Below, piece by piece: positions 43,152-51,315 of a stretch of DNA of 64,000 bases (its first letter is position 1; each line of letters opens with the position of its first letter). The position numbers and the translations under genes were made by a program. The stretch is from Halomonas sp. DQ26W (GTDB taxonomy: Bacteria > Pseudomonadota > Gammaproteobacteria > Pseudomonadales > Halomonadaceae). The DNA lies in NCBI RefSeq assembly GCF_003339685.1, contig NZ_QPKI01000021.1, positions 1 through 64,000 on the forward strand. Direction: 5' to 3'. Under the pieces are notes generated by a model. It did not search any database, was not told the origin of the DNA, and worked only from the letters and a program-made list of their open reading frames with translations.

Positions 43152-43928
43152 CTATGGTGCTGACTTGTGCTTGGGGTTTTTCCGGTCGGTGGGGGTCATG
43201 TCGGAGAGGTGCTCGAACTGGCCGGTAAAGGCCTTGGGTCTTGGGAAGGCCAGGTCGCCATGCTTGCTGGTGCCAAGCCCCAGGTCGACCACGGCCTCGG
43301 CCAGCTTGACGGCGGCGGTAACCCCCTCTACGACCGGAAGCCCTACAGCCTGGCTGATTTTCTCCGTGAGGTCGGCCATGCCGCCGCAGCCGAGCACGAT
43401 GGCGCCGATGTTGTCTTCATCCCGGGCGCGGCGGCACTCGTCGATGATGCGCTCCAGCGCCATTGTGCCGTTCTCCTCCAGGTCCAGCACCGGGATCTCG
43501 GCGGCACGGACCCGCCGGCAGTGATGGCGAAAGCCATACTGCTCCAGCAGATGCTCAGCAATGATGCCGGTGCGTCCCAGCGTGGTAACGATGGAGAAAC
43601 GGGTGCTGATCAGGGCGGCCATATGGAAGGCCGCCTCGGCGATTCCGATCACCGGCGCACGGGTCAGCTCCCGGGCGGCCATCAGTCCCGGGTCGCCGAA
43701 GCAGGCAATGACGTAGGCGTCCGCTCCCTCACGCTCTCCGGACAGCACTTCCTCCAGCACCCCCACGGCGCTGATCGCCTCGTCGAAATGGCTCTCGATG
43801 GAGACCGGGCCATGGGCCGGCTGCGTGGCGACGATCTCGGTACCGGGTGCGGCGATGCGGCGGGCCGCTTCGCCGATCGTTGCCGTCATGCTGGCGGTAG
43901 TGTTGGGGTTGATGACATGCAGGTGCAT
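43152..43928 (-). CDS. Asp/Glu/hydantoin racemase family protein, allantoin-racemase-like, both cysteines present
   Basis: 258-residue racemase with the start HLHVINPNTTASMTATI and both catalytic cysteines of the family: Cys76 in VIACFGDPGL and Cys181 in IVLGCGGM. It therefore looks like an active allantoin or hydantoin racemase, converting the (R)-form so that PuuE can act on (S)-allantoin. The ATG at 43928 fits the family N-terminus. It is upstream of the NCS1 permease with an 87-base gap, and a TGTATACA site is 43 bases upstream. It is the only one of four superfamily members here with both cysteines. Confidence 0.88.
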   Translation of the reverse strand: MHLHVINPNTTASMTATIGEAARRIAAPGTEIVATQPAHGPVSIESHFDEAISAVGVLEEVLSGEREGADAYVIACFGDPGLMAARELTRAPVIGIAEAAFHMAALISTRFSIVTTLGRTGIIAEHLLEQYGFRHHCRRVRAAEIPVLDLEENGTMALERIIDECRRARDEDNIGAIVLGCGGMADLTEKISQAVGLPVVEGVTAAVKLAEAVVDLGLGTSKHGDLAFPRPKAFTGQFEHLSDMTPTDRKNPKHKSAP

Positions 43929-43970
43929 AGGCTGCCTATAGTTGGTTTTGTGGACAAGTTCAATTGCATA

Positions 43971-43978
43971 TGTATACA
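43971..43978. promoter_or_regulatory. TGTATACA operator upstream of the allantoin-racemase-like gene
   Basis: TGTATACA in context ATATGTATACAAA, 43 bases before the racemase start. It is a member of the seven-site set. Confidence 0.6.
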
Positions 43979-44346
43979 AAATAGGCGCCAATTAGCGTCC
44001 GTGCAAGCCATTTTTTCACGATCCAAAACTGGCTTATATTTTAATTAAAACAGCATCTTACCCTTATAATAAACATTTTTTAATAAAAATTAGGTTTTTT
44101 CCAGAAGGATGACATCCTGTAGAAAAGCAAGTTGATCGAAAATAGATGAGATGGTTTGTGTACATTAAGCATTGGCGCAAGGCGGTGTCAGGCCCAGAAG
44201 AATGGGGATAAAGGCAGGAGGAGGGCAGAAAGAGAGCAGGCGGAGGACGATGACGTCATGTGGCTGCGGGCAGGACAAGGCAAGAGGTCTGATTTTAATC
44301 GATTAAAAACAATAGGTTGCAGAATTTTTTGCGCTGCTCTTTTCTT

Positions 44347-44354
44347 TGTATACT
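44347..44354. promoter_or_regulatory. TGTATACT operator upstream of TRAP operon 2
   Basis: TTTGTATACTAGAG, one base off the TGTATACA palindrome and 122 bases before the binding-protein gene. Confidence 0.5.
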
Positions 44355-44475
44355 AGAGTTTGATTTTTCGTACTTGTTGATCTAGATTTAAGGTGTACGA
44401 AAAAGATAAAAAAGACTGCAAAGGCCACCTCGCCGCAACTCACACAACAATGACCCCCACGGCAGGAGAGACTCC

Positions 44476-45519
44476 ATGCGTAATCCTTTCGCCCTTCCCG
44501 TTGCCGCCACTGTGCTGGCATCCATCGTCGCTACCTCGGCAATGGCCGCCCCCGCCTCGGTTCGGGTGCTCGGCCAACCGGTCGGCTCCGGCGCCATTCA
44601 GAACGACCTCGAGCAACCCTTCTTCGAGAACTTCGCCGAGCGTACCGGGGTGAATACCCAAGTGCGCTACAGCCCTGTGGATACCTCCGGCGTCAGCGAT
44701 GCGGAAGGCCTCAGGGTGCTTCGCAATAACCTGTTCGGCATCGTCTCGCTGCGGCTATCGCAGATCAGCGGTGACGAGCCGACACTGCTCGGTTTCGACC
44801 TGGTCGGCCAGAACCCTACCTATGAGGTCGCCCGCCAGAATGTCGATGCCTATCTGCCGGTGGCCGATGCGCGACTGCAGGAGCGCTTCAATTCCAAGCT
44901 GCTGGGCGTCTGGCCGGCGGGTCCCCAGGTGATCTTCTGCGAGCCGGAGATCAATGGGCTCGATGACCTGCGCGGCAAGCGGGTGCGGGTCTACGACAAT
45001 ATCCTCGGTAACTTCATGTCGGGCCTGGGAGCCGCACCGGTGCCGCTCTCCTTCCCCGAGACCCAGCAGGGCATTGCCCGGGGCTTGGTCGATTGCGGCG
45101 TGACCGGCCCCAGCTCCGCCAATGCCGCTGGCTGGCCAGAAGTCACCAGCTACGTCTACCCCCTGCCGGTGCAGATGGCGATGAACGGCTATGCCATCAA
45201 CCTCAATGTATGGAACCAGTACACGGAGGAAGAGCAGGCACAGCTCGAGGCAGCGTTCAATGAACTGGTCGATGAGATCTGGGCCTATTCAGAAGAGCTC
45301 TTCGAGGATGCCTCGCGCTGCAATACCGGCGGCGAGCCCTGTGTCAACGGCCGAGCCTATTCACTGACCAGCATGGAGGTGACCGAGAAGGATCTGCAGA
45401 CCGTCAATGAAGCCGTCGAAGCCACGTCCCTGCCCAATTTCATCGAACTGTGCGACAGGACTAACCCGAGCTGCTCGGAAGACTGGAAAGCTACCGTGGG
45501 TGCCAATCTGGGGCTGTAA
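44476..45519 (+). CDS. TRAP transporter substrate-binding protein, DctP-like (operon 2)
   Basis: 347-residue periplasmic binding protein with a signal peptide (LPVAATVLASIVATSAMA, cut before APASVRV). TRAP-type features are LRGKRVRVYDNILGNFMSGLGAAPVPLSF and the QQGIARGLVDCGVTG block. Six cysteines are unusual for the family: Cys in VIFCEPE and LVDCG, and the C-terminal group RCNTGGEPC, ELCDRTNPSC. Some probably form disulfides. AGGAGAG precedes the ATG. Location between the racemase genes and puuE points to a ureide or hydantoin-type ligand, but this is inferred from neighbours. Confidence 0.9.
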   Translation: MRNPFALPVAATVLASIVATSAMAAPASVRVLGQPVGSGAIQNDLEQPFFENFAERTGVNTQVRYSPVDTSGVSDAEGLRVLRNNLFGIVSLRLSQISGDEPTLLGFDLVGQNPTYEVARQNVDAYLPVADARLQERFNSKLLGVWPAGPQVIFCEPEINGLDDLRGKRVRVYDNILGNFMSGLGAAPVPLSFPETQQGIARGLVDCGVTGPSSANAAGWPEVTSYVYPLPVQMAMNGYAINLNVWNQYTEEEQAQLEAAFNELVDEIWAYSEELFEDASRCNTGGEPCVNGRAYSLTSMEVTEKDLQTVNEAVEATSLPNFIELCDRTNPSCSEDWKATVGANLGL

Positions 45520-45525
45520 GTGCTG

Positions 45526-45552
45526 CGGCCGGCGCCAGAAAGGCGCCGGCCG
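45526..45552 (+). promoter_or_regulatory. Intercistronic hairpin after the operon 2 binding-protein gene
   Basis: Perfect 11-bp stem CGGCCGGCGCC/GGCGCCGGCCG with an AGAAA loop, 6 bases after the stop and upstream of the DctQ ribosome site. No T-tract. It probably protects the binding-protein message or sets subunit ratios. Confidence 0.65.
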
Positions 45553-45573
45553 ACTTCGCTGAGGAGGTCAATG

Positions 45574-46149
45574 ATGAACGGTTTGATAAGAATCTTCAGT
45601 ATTATCTTCGGAGTGATCTTTTTCTCGCTCTCCTTCGTGGTGAGTCTCGAGACCCTCATCCGCAAGCTCTTCAATATTTCGCTGGGTGGGATCGACGAGC
45701 TTTCCGGTTATGCGGTGGCCGTGGCCGCTGGCCTGGCCTTCTCGGTGACCCTGATCCAGCGGGCGCATATCCGCATCGATATCGTCACGGCTCGCCTGTC
45801 AAAGCAGAAGCAGGCGTTTCTCAACTGGCTGGCCAGTGTCTCCATGGCGGTGCTCGGGGTGTTCTGCATCTGGCTGGCCTACGGCGTACTCGGCGATACG
45901 GTCGCCTACGGCAGTCGTGCCCCCACCGTCTGGGCAACCCCGCTGGTCTACCCGCAGGCGCCCTGGTTCCTGGCCTTGCTGATTTTTTGCCTGCTCTCGG
46001 TTTATTTCGCCGTGCAGGCCACCCGGCTGCTGCTGCGCCGCGATACCGAGGCGCTGAACCGCGACTTCGGTCCGCGCGGTGCCAAGGAGGAGCTCCGGGA
46101 GGAGCTGGAGGATATCCGCCACCGTGATGAGGAGGTAGTGACGCCATGA
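45574..46149 (+). CDS. TRAP transporter small membrane subunit, DctQ family (operon 2)
   Basis: 191-residue membrane protein with four hydrophobic segments (about 3-25, 45-65, 82-105, 125-145) and the DctQ pattern GGIDELSGYAVAVAAGLAFSVTLIQRAHIRIDI. Two ATGs lie in frame at 45571 and 45574; the second has better spacing from GAGGAGG. A charged C-terminal tail (about 155-191) follows the last segment. The stop overlaps the DctM start as ATGA. Confidence 0.88.
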   Translation: MNGLIRIFSIIFGVIFFSLSFVVSLETLIRKLFNISLGGIDELSGYAVAVAAGLAFSVTLIQRAHIRIDIVTARLSKQKQAFLNWLASVSMAVLGVFCIWLAYGVLGDTVAYGSRAPTVWATPLVYPQAPWFLALLIFCLLSVYFAVQATRLLLRRDTEALNRDFGPRGAKEELREELEDIRHRDEEVVTP

Positions 46150-47444
46150 CGCTTGCCTATGTGTTCCTCGCCTTCCTGGTCATGCTGGGCATGATGCTGG
46201 CTGGCATGCCCATTGCCGTGGCCATGGTCGCCATCGGCGTGGTCGGGGGACTGGTCACCTTCGGCATGCCGCTGGTGGAGTCCATGGGCTCGGTGATCTG
46301 GGCCTCACTCAACCAGAGCCTGCTGACGGCGATTCCGCTTTTCATCCTGCTGGGTGAACTGCTGCTGCGCGGCGGCATCGCAGATCGCATGTTCTATGCC
46401 CTGTCGATTTGGATGAACCGCTTGCCGGGCGGGCTACTGCACACCAATATCGCCTCCTCATCGCTGTTCGCCGCCACCTCCGGCTCCTCGGTGGCCACCG
46501 CGGCGACCATCGGCACCCTGGCCCTGCCCACCCTGGAGAAGCGCGGCTATCCCATGGGGCCGGCGCTGGGCTCGCTGGCCGCAGGCGGCACCCTGGGGAT
46601 TCTGATTCCGCCCAGCGTCAACCTGCTGGTGTTCGGCTCCCTAGCCAATGTCTCGGTGGGGCAGCTGTTCCTGGCCGGCGTGATCCCGGGGATCGCCCTC
46701 ACCATGCTGTTCAGCCTCTACCTGCTAATCAGTCAATGGGGCAAGCACTATGGCGGCGAGGAGGAGCGGATCTCCTTTGCGGACAAGCTGCGTGCCTCGA
46801 AGAGCCTGGTCCCGCCGCTGGTGATCTTCTTCATCGTCATGGGCTCGATCTATGCCGGCCTGGCCACGCCCACCGAGTCGGCGGCACTGGGGGTAGTCAC
46901 GGCGATCTTCTTTGTCTGGTACGGCGGGCGGCTCAATCTGGAACTGCTCGAGGCAGTGTGTATCAACTCGGCGCGCACCACCGGCATGGTGCTGCTGGTG
47001 ATCATCTGTGCGCTGATGCTCAATGTAACGGTGTCGTTGACCGGTGTGGCACAGACCCTGACCCAGTGGGTGGTGGCTTTCGACCTCTCGGTGCTGGCGC
47101 TGCTGCTGATCCTGATCGTCTTCTACATCCTGCTGGGCATGTTCATGGACGTGATGTCGATGCTGGTGCTCACCGTGCCGGTGGCCGTGCCCATCGTCAT
47201 GGCAGCGGGCATCGATCCGATCTGGTTCGGCATCTTCATCATCCTGATGTGCGAGATCGGCCTGATCACCCCGCCGGTGGGCATGAACCTCTATGTGGTG
47301 CACGGCGTGCGTCCAAGCGGCGGTGATTTCCGCGAAGTGATGTGGGGCGCCTTTCCGTTCGTGATCATCCTGTTGTTGTTCACATTCCTGCTGATCGCCT
47401 TCCCTGATATTGCGCTCTGGCTACCTCGCAACATGATGGGATAG
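46146..47444 (+). CDS. TRAP transporter large permease subunit, DctM family (operon 2)
   Basis: 432-residue carrier with about twelve hydrophobic segments and DctM signatures SLLTAIPLFILLGELLLRGG, FAATSGSSVATAATIGTLALP, GILIPPSVNLLVFGSL and IDPIWFGIFIILMCEIGLITPPVGMN. It overlaps the upstream dctQ gene and is followed after 88 bases by a racemase-superfamily gene on the same strand, which may be in the same transcript. Confidence 0.93.
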   Translation: MTLAYVFLAFLVMLGMMLAGMPIAVAMVAIGVVGGLVTFGMPLVESMGSVIWASLNQSLLTAIPLFILLGELLLRGGIADRMFYALSIWMNRLPGGLLHTNIASSSLFAATSGSSVATAATIGTLALPTLEKRGYPMGPALGSLAAGGTLGILIPPSVNLLVFGSLANVSVGQLFLAGVIPGIALTMLFSLYLLISQWGKHYGGEEERISFADKLRASKSLVPPLVIFFIVMGSIYAGLATPTESAALGVVTAIFFVWYGGRLNLELLEAVCINSARTTGMVLLVIICALMLNVTVSLTGVAQTLTQWVVAFDLSVLALLLILIVFYILLGMFMDVMSMLVLTVPVAVPIVMAAGIDPIWFGIFIILMCEIGLITPPVGMNLYVVHGVRPSGGDFREVMWGAFPFVIILLLFTFLLIAFPDIALWLPRNMMG

Positions 47445-47532
47445 CCGCGCTACCTGAACACATCTTGTTTTCCCACTGAACTGTAGACCCCATCTTTGGC
47501 CCTTATGGCCAGGGGTGGGGGAGGAGTCTTGC

Positions 47533-48210
47533 ATGCGTTTATTACTGTTGAATGGCAATTCCAATGTCTCCATGACCGAGCAGATGGCGGGGCGTGCCCG
47601 CGAGTTGCTGGGACACGAGGCGGAGATCGTCGCCGATACCGCCACCGACAGTGTGGCCTATATCGGTTCTCGGCGAGAGTGTGCCCTGGCCGGGGCTGCG
47701 CTGGTGCCCCTGGTCGAACGACACCTGACCGAGGATCCGATCGGCTTCGATGCCATCCTGCTTGCCTGCTTCGGCGAGCCAGGCATCGCCGCGGTGCGTG
47801 AGATCAGCCCGGTGCCGGTGGTTGGCATGCTGGAGGCCTCGCTGCTGACCGCCATTCAGCTGGGTGAGCGCTTCTCGATCATCACTCCTGGTGAGCGCTG
47901 GCCGCGCATGATCGAGGATGGGCTGCACGGATTAGGGCTTACACGACGCTGTCTGGGTATCAATGCCATCGTGATCGATGACCTGCGGCTACCCGACCAG
48001 CGTGAACAGGCCGGGCAGCGCCTGGCCGCTACTCTGGAGGCGCAATATGCCAGGCTCGCGCCGGATGTGGTGATCATCGGCGGCGCGGCATTTGCCGGGC
48101 TGGCGCCCGATATGCCGCGCCCGGCGGGTTGCCGGCTGCTGGACTGCTTTGAAGCTGCCGTAATGCAGTGCCAGGCGCTGATGTGCCTGCAGCGGCTGTC
48201 ATTGGCGTGA
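47533..48210 (+). CDS. Asp/Glu racemase superfamily protein lacking the second catalytic cysteine
   Basis: 225-residue protein with the family start RLLLLNGNSNVSMTEQM and the first catalytic cysteine (Cys79 in LLACFGEPG). The second position, normally LGCxGM, reads IIGGAAFAGL, with Gly184 where cysteine is expected. Two-base racemisation is therefore unlikely; a one-base lyase, isomerase or binding role is possible. GAGGAG precedes the ATG at 47533. It is downstream of TRAP operon 2 and upstream of puuE. Confidence 0.82.
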   Translation: MRLLLLNGNSNVSMTEQMAGRARELLGHEAEIVADTATDSVAYIGSRRECALAGAALVPLVERHLTEDPIGFDAILLACFGEPGIAAVREISPVPVVGMLEASLLTAIQLGERFSIITPGERWPRMIEDGLHGLGLTRRCLGINAIVIDDLRLPDQREQAGQRLAATLEAQYARLAPDVVIIGGAAFAGLAPDMPRPAGCRLLDCFEAAVMQCQALMCLQRLSLA

Positions 48211-48250
48211 CGGGACTTGCAACCAAGCTGAATACACCTTATCTTTTTAT

Positions 48251-48258
48251 TGTATACA
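48251..48258. promoter_or_regulatory. TGTATACA operator upstream of puuE
   Basis: TGTATACA in context TATTGTATACATAG, 133 bases before the puuE ATG; part of the seven-site set. Confidence 0.6.
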
Positions 48259-48390
48259 TAGATTGTTGCTACTAGGAGTTCATTTCCAAACGACTCGCCT
48301 ATCTGATGGGTCGTGAAAGGAATTCTAAGGGCCATCCACTCTGGCGACCTCGTGGCAGCATCACGGACCCGAATAACAAGGAGAGGCGCC

Positions 48391-49329
48391 ATGCGCTCCG
48401 CCAACGGTAACGACTACCCCCGCGACCTGATCGGCTATGGCCGCACGCCTCCCCACGCCAACTGGCCCGGCAAGGCGAAGATCGCCTTGCAGTTCGTGCT
48501 CAACTATGAAGAGGGCGGCGAGAACTGCGTCTTGCATGGCGATTCGGGGTCCGAACAGTTCCTTTCCGAGATCATCGGTGCCCCTTCGTTTCCCGACCGC
48601 CACCTGAGCATGGAGTCGATCTACGAGTATGGTTCCCGGGCCGGGGTCTGGCGCATCCTGCGCGAGTTCGAGCGGCGCGGCCTGCCGCTGACGGTGTTCG
48701 GCGTTGCCATGGCGCTGGAGCGTCACCCGGAAGTGGCCCATGCCTTCAAGGAGCTGGGGCACGAGATCGCCTGTCACGGCTATCGCTGGATCCACTACCA
48801 GGACGTGCCGGAGCATGTGGAACGCGAGCATCTGCAACAGGCCATGGAGATCTTCCAGCGTCTCTACGGTGAGAAGCCGCTGGGCTGGTACACCGGCCGT
48901 GACAGCCCCAACACCCGCCGGCTGGTGCTCGACGAGGGAGGCTTCCTCTATGACAGCGACTACTATGGGGACGACCTGCCGTTCTGGACTCGCCAGGCGG
49001 ATAGCCAGGGCCGCGAACACGATCACCTGATCGTGCCCTATACCCTGGACAGTAACGACATGCGCTTCGCCGCGCCCCAGGGCTTCAACACCGCCGACCA
49101 TTTCTTCAGCTACCTGCGCGACGCCTTCGATGTGCTCTATGCGGAAGGGGAGGAGTCGCCGAAAATGCTCTCGGTGGGCATGCACTGTCGGCTGCTGGGC
49201 CGCCCCGGCCGCTTCCGCGCTCTACAACGCTTCCTCGACCATATCGAGGCCCACGACCGGGTCTGGGTAACTCGCAGGGTGGATATCGCGCGGCACTGGG
49301 CCGAGCATCACCCGGCACCGGCGCGCTGA
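48391..49329 (+). CDS. puuE: Metal-independent allantoinase PuuE
   Basis: Polysaccharide-deacetylase-fold allantoinase of 312 residues converting (S)-allantoin to allantoate. PuuE-type blocks: YPRDLIGYGRTPPHANWPGKAKIALQFVLNYEEGGE at the N-terminus, GSRAGVWRILREFERRGLPLTVFGVAMALERHPE, HEIACHGYRWIHYQDV and YTGRDSPNTRRLV. AAGGAGAGG precedes ATG 48391; the frame is open upstream to 48313 without homology. It is followed by a palindromic repeat and then allE and allA. Confidence 0.94.
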   Translation: MRSANGNDYPRDLIGYGRTPPHANWPGKAKIALQFVLNYEEGGENCVLHGDSGSEQFLSEIIGAPSFPDRHLSMESIYEYGSRAGVWRILREFERRGLPLTVFGVAMALERHPEVAHAFKELGHEIACHGYRWIHYQDVPEHVEREHLQQAMEIFQRLYGEKPLGWYTGRDSPNTRRLVLDEGGFLYDSDYYGDDLPFWTRQADSQGREHDHLIVPYTLDSNDMRFAAPQGFNTADHFFSYLRDAFDVLYAEGEESPKMLSVGMHCRLLGRPGRFRALQRFLDHIEAHDRVWVTRRVDIARHWAEHHPAPAR

Positions 49330-49360
49330 AATGCTAGCTTTATCCTAGCTTGATGTGTCG

Positions 49361-49478
49361 CGCGAGGCTGATCCGACGACAGGCCTACGAGGGGGCGCTG
49401 TGAACCCTTCCCTGGGCGCTACCGATGCCATCCATGGCATCGGACCCCCTCTTCGACCTGTCCTCGGCGCCTCTCGCT
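49361..49478. repeat. Dispersed palindromic repeat, copy B
   Basis: Same family as 13409-13510. Outer arms GACAGG...CCTGTC and GAGGGGG...CCCCCTC; the inner hairpin has arms CCGATGCCAT/ATGGCATCGG. It lies between puuE and allE. Confidence 0.88.
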
Positions 49479-49565
49479 TAGGTGGCAGCGACTGACCTGA
49501 CAGCTGTCAGTGACTCTATCCAGAACGCATCTTTATCAGCCTCAACGTTTCTTTCAGGACGCCTC

Positions 49566-50399
49566 ATGAGCCAACGCACGTATTACGCCCCCCGCGGCGG
49601 ACACCCGCCCCAGACCCAGCTGCTTTCGGACCGGGCGGTCTTCACCGAGGCCTACGCCGTGATTCCCAAGGGGGTATTCGGCGACATCGTCACCAGCAAC
49701 CTGCCGTTCTGGGAGGAGACCCGGCTATGGGTGCTGGCTCGGCCGCTCTCCGGCTTTGCCGAGACCTTCTGCCAGTACATCATGGAGGTGTCGCCGGGCG
49801 GTGGCAGTGAGAAGCCCGAGCTCGACCCCGCAGCCGAGGGCGTGTTGTTCGTGGTGGAAGGCGAGATGACCCTGACGCTGGCCGGCGAGCGCCATCGCAT
49901 GGCCGCGGGCGGCTACGCTTTTCTGCCACCGGGCAGTCACTGGCAGCTGCGCAACGAGTCCGACGCCCCGGTGCGTTTTCACTGGGTGCGCAAGGCCTAC
50001 GAGTTCGTCGAGGGTATCGACGTGCCGGAGGCGTTCGTGGTCAACGAGAACGATGTCGAGCCCAACCCGATGCCGGGCACGGAAGGCCGCTGGGCCACCA
50101 CCCGTTTCGTCGATCCGGCCGATGTGCGTCACGACATGCACGTCAATATCGTCACCTTCCAGCCGGGGGCGGTGATTCCCTTCGACGAGACCCACGTGAT
50201 GGAGCACGGCCTCTATGTGCTGGAGGGCAAGGCGGTGTACCACCTGAATCAGGACTGGGTCGAGGTCGAGGCCGGCGACTTCATGTGGCTGCGCGCCTTT
50301 TGCCCCCAGGCCTGCTATGCCGGCGGCCCGGGGCCGTTCCGCTACCTGCTCTACAAGGATGTGAATCGCCATCCGAAGCTGCGGCTCGGGGCTCGCTGA
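49566..50399 (+). CDS. allE: (S)-ureidoglycine aminohydrolase AllE
   Basis: Bicupin enzyme of 277 residues converting (S)-ureidoglycine to (S)-ureidoglycolate plus ammonia. Two cupin domains are seen: N-terminal (about 50-145; EGVLFVVEGEMTLTLAGERH, GGYAFLPPGSHWQLRN) and C-terminal metal-binding (about 185-265; VTFQPGAVIPFDETHVMEHGLYVLEGKAVYHL). The likely Mn-binding Glu/His/Gln residues are in the second. ATG 49566 fits the family N-terminus with AGGACG upstream. The step before it, allantoate amidohydrolase, is not in the window. Confidence 0.93.
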   Translation: MSQRTYYAPRGGHPPQTQLLSDRAVFTEAYAVIPKGVFGDIVTSNLPFWEETRLWVLARPLSGFAETFCQYIMEVSPGGGSEKPELDPAAEGVLFVVEGEMTLTLAGERHRMAAGGYAFLPPGSHWQLRNESDAPVRFHWVRKAYEFVEGIDVPEAFVVNENDVEPNPMPGTEGRWATTRFVDPADVRHDMHVNIVTFQPGAVIPFDETHVMEHGLYVLEGKAVYHLNQDWVEVEAGDFMWLRAFCPQACYAGGPGPFRYLLYKDVNRHPKLRLGAR

Positions 50400-50430
50400 G
50401 ACGGGCAGGGCGCTTGGAGTCGTCTCGCCG

Positions 50431-50548
50431 CTCGAGGCTGATCCGTCGACAGGGTTTCGAGGGGGCGCTGTGAACCCCTCCCTGGGCGCTACCGATTCCA
50501 TCCATGGAATCGGACCCCCTCTTCACCCTGTCCCCGGCGCCTCTCGCT
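50431..50548. repeat. Dispersed palindromic repeat, copy C
   Basis: Outer arms GACAGG...CCTGTC with flanking GAGGCTGATCCG; inner hairpin arms CCGATTCCAT/ATGGAATCGG. It lies between allE and allA, and its inner stem differs from copy B by a compensated base pair. Confidence 0.88.
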
Positions 50549-50612
50549 GGAGCGCTGCCTTTAGATTGTAAGGTTGATCGGGTGAACACAGAAATTGCTA
50601 AAGGAAACAGCC

Positions 50613-51098
50613 ATGCTGGAACTCAAAGCCGAGCCGCTGACGCCGGAAGCCTTCGCGCCCTTTGGCGACGTCATCGACACGCGCACGGCCGAATACTTTC
50701 ACATCAATGCCGGGCGCACCCGACGCTACCACGACCTGGCGAAGGTCGAGACCCTCGGTGAGGAGACGAGGGCACTGATCAGCATCTTCGTCAGCCAGCC
50801 GATTTCGCTGCCGCTGGAACTCGATTTCCTGGAGCGTCATCCCCTGGGCAGCCAGGCCTTCATGCCGCTGCACGAGGAGCGCTTCGTGGTCGTGGTGGCG
50901 CCACCGGGCGAGACCATCGACCCGGACGAGGTGCGCGCTTTCGTCACCGATGGCCGCCAGGGGGTGAACTACCGAGCCGGGACCTGGCATGCGATCCAGT
51001 CGGTGCTCGAGCGTGAGGGGGAATTCCTGGTCGTCGATCGTGGCGGTGAGGGCAATAACTGTGACGAGCACCCGCTGGCACTGCGAGTTAGCCTCTAA
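50613..51098 (+). CDS. allA: Ureidoglycolate lyase AllA
   Basis: 161-residue enzyme splitting (S)-ureidoglycolate to glyoxylate and urea. Family features: the N-terminal LKAEPLTPEAFAPFGDVID, ISIFVSQPISLPLELDFLERHPLGSQAFMPL and the late NYRAGTWHAIQSVL and FLVVDRGGEGNNCDEH blocks. AAGGAAAC precedes ATG 50613. It ends the urate-to-glyoxylate sequence; the product feeds gcl. A remnant of a second copy of the 3' end lies at 59822-59905. Confidence 0.94.
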   Translation: MLELKAEPLTPEAFAPFGDVIDTRTAEYFHINAGRTRRYHDLAKVETLGEETRALISIFVSQPISLPLELDFLERHPLGSQAFMPLHEERFVVVVAPPGETIDPDEVRAFVTDGRQGVNYRAGTWHAIQSVLEREGEFLVVDRGGEGNNCDEHPLALRVSL

Positions 51099-51115
51099 CT
51101 CAAGTTGCTGCCAAG

Positions 51116-51153
51116 CAAGTGGCTTTTCCAGGCGGGAGGGGCCACTTGTGCTT
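51116..51153 (+). terminator. Terminator hairpin after allA
   Basis: Stem CAAGTGGC (51116-51123) / GCCACTTG (51141-51148) followed by TGCTTTC, 17 bases after the allA stop. Confidence 0.55.
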
Positions 51154-51165
51154 TCAGCAGGATGT

Positions 51166-51310
51166 TAGGCATTGTCTGAAAACTGTCTGCGCTCGGCCAT
51201 ACTGCGTTAAAAATCAGCTCAAAATACTCATTTACACCCCGTAAACTCCGTCTTTTCGCTGATTTTTGCCTTATCTGACCATCGCTCGTCGACTTTTCAG
51301 ACAGTGCCTA
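51166..51310. mobile_element. MITE-like palindromic element of 145 bases
   Basis: The ends are inverted repeats, TAGGCAtTGTCTGAAAA and TTTTCAGACAgTGCCTA, 17 bases with one mismatch. A second nested inverted repeat, AAAAATCAGC/GCTGATTTTT, flanks the centre. No ORF. The structure resembles non-autonomous elements scattered through many gammaproteobacterial genomes. No target duplication is obvious. Confidence 0.7.
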
Positions 51311-51315
51311 GGGCG

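Larger units (their letters stand above)
43929..44475. promoter_or_regulatory. Long AT-rich divergent regulatory region upstream of TRAP operon 2
   Basis: 547 bases without a convincing gene. It holds two GTATAC-type sites (43971 and 44347), a perfect 16-base palindrome TTTTAATCGATTAAAA at 44293-44308, and a 10-base inverted repeat TTTTTCGTAC (44364-44373) / GTACGAAAAA (44395-44404) just before the binding-protein gene. TATAAT at 44075-44080 is a good -10-like hexamer. The density of symmetrical motifs suggests binding by more than one regulator. Confidence 0.55.
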
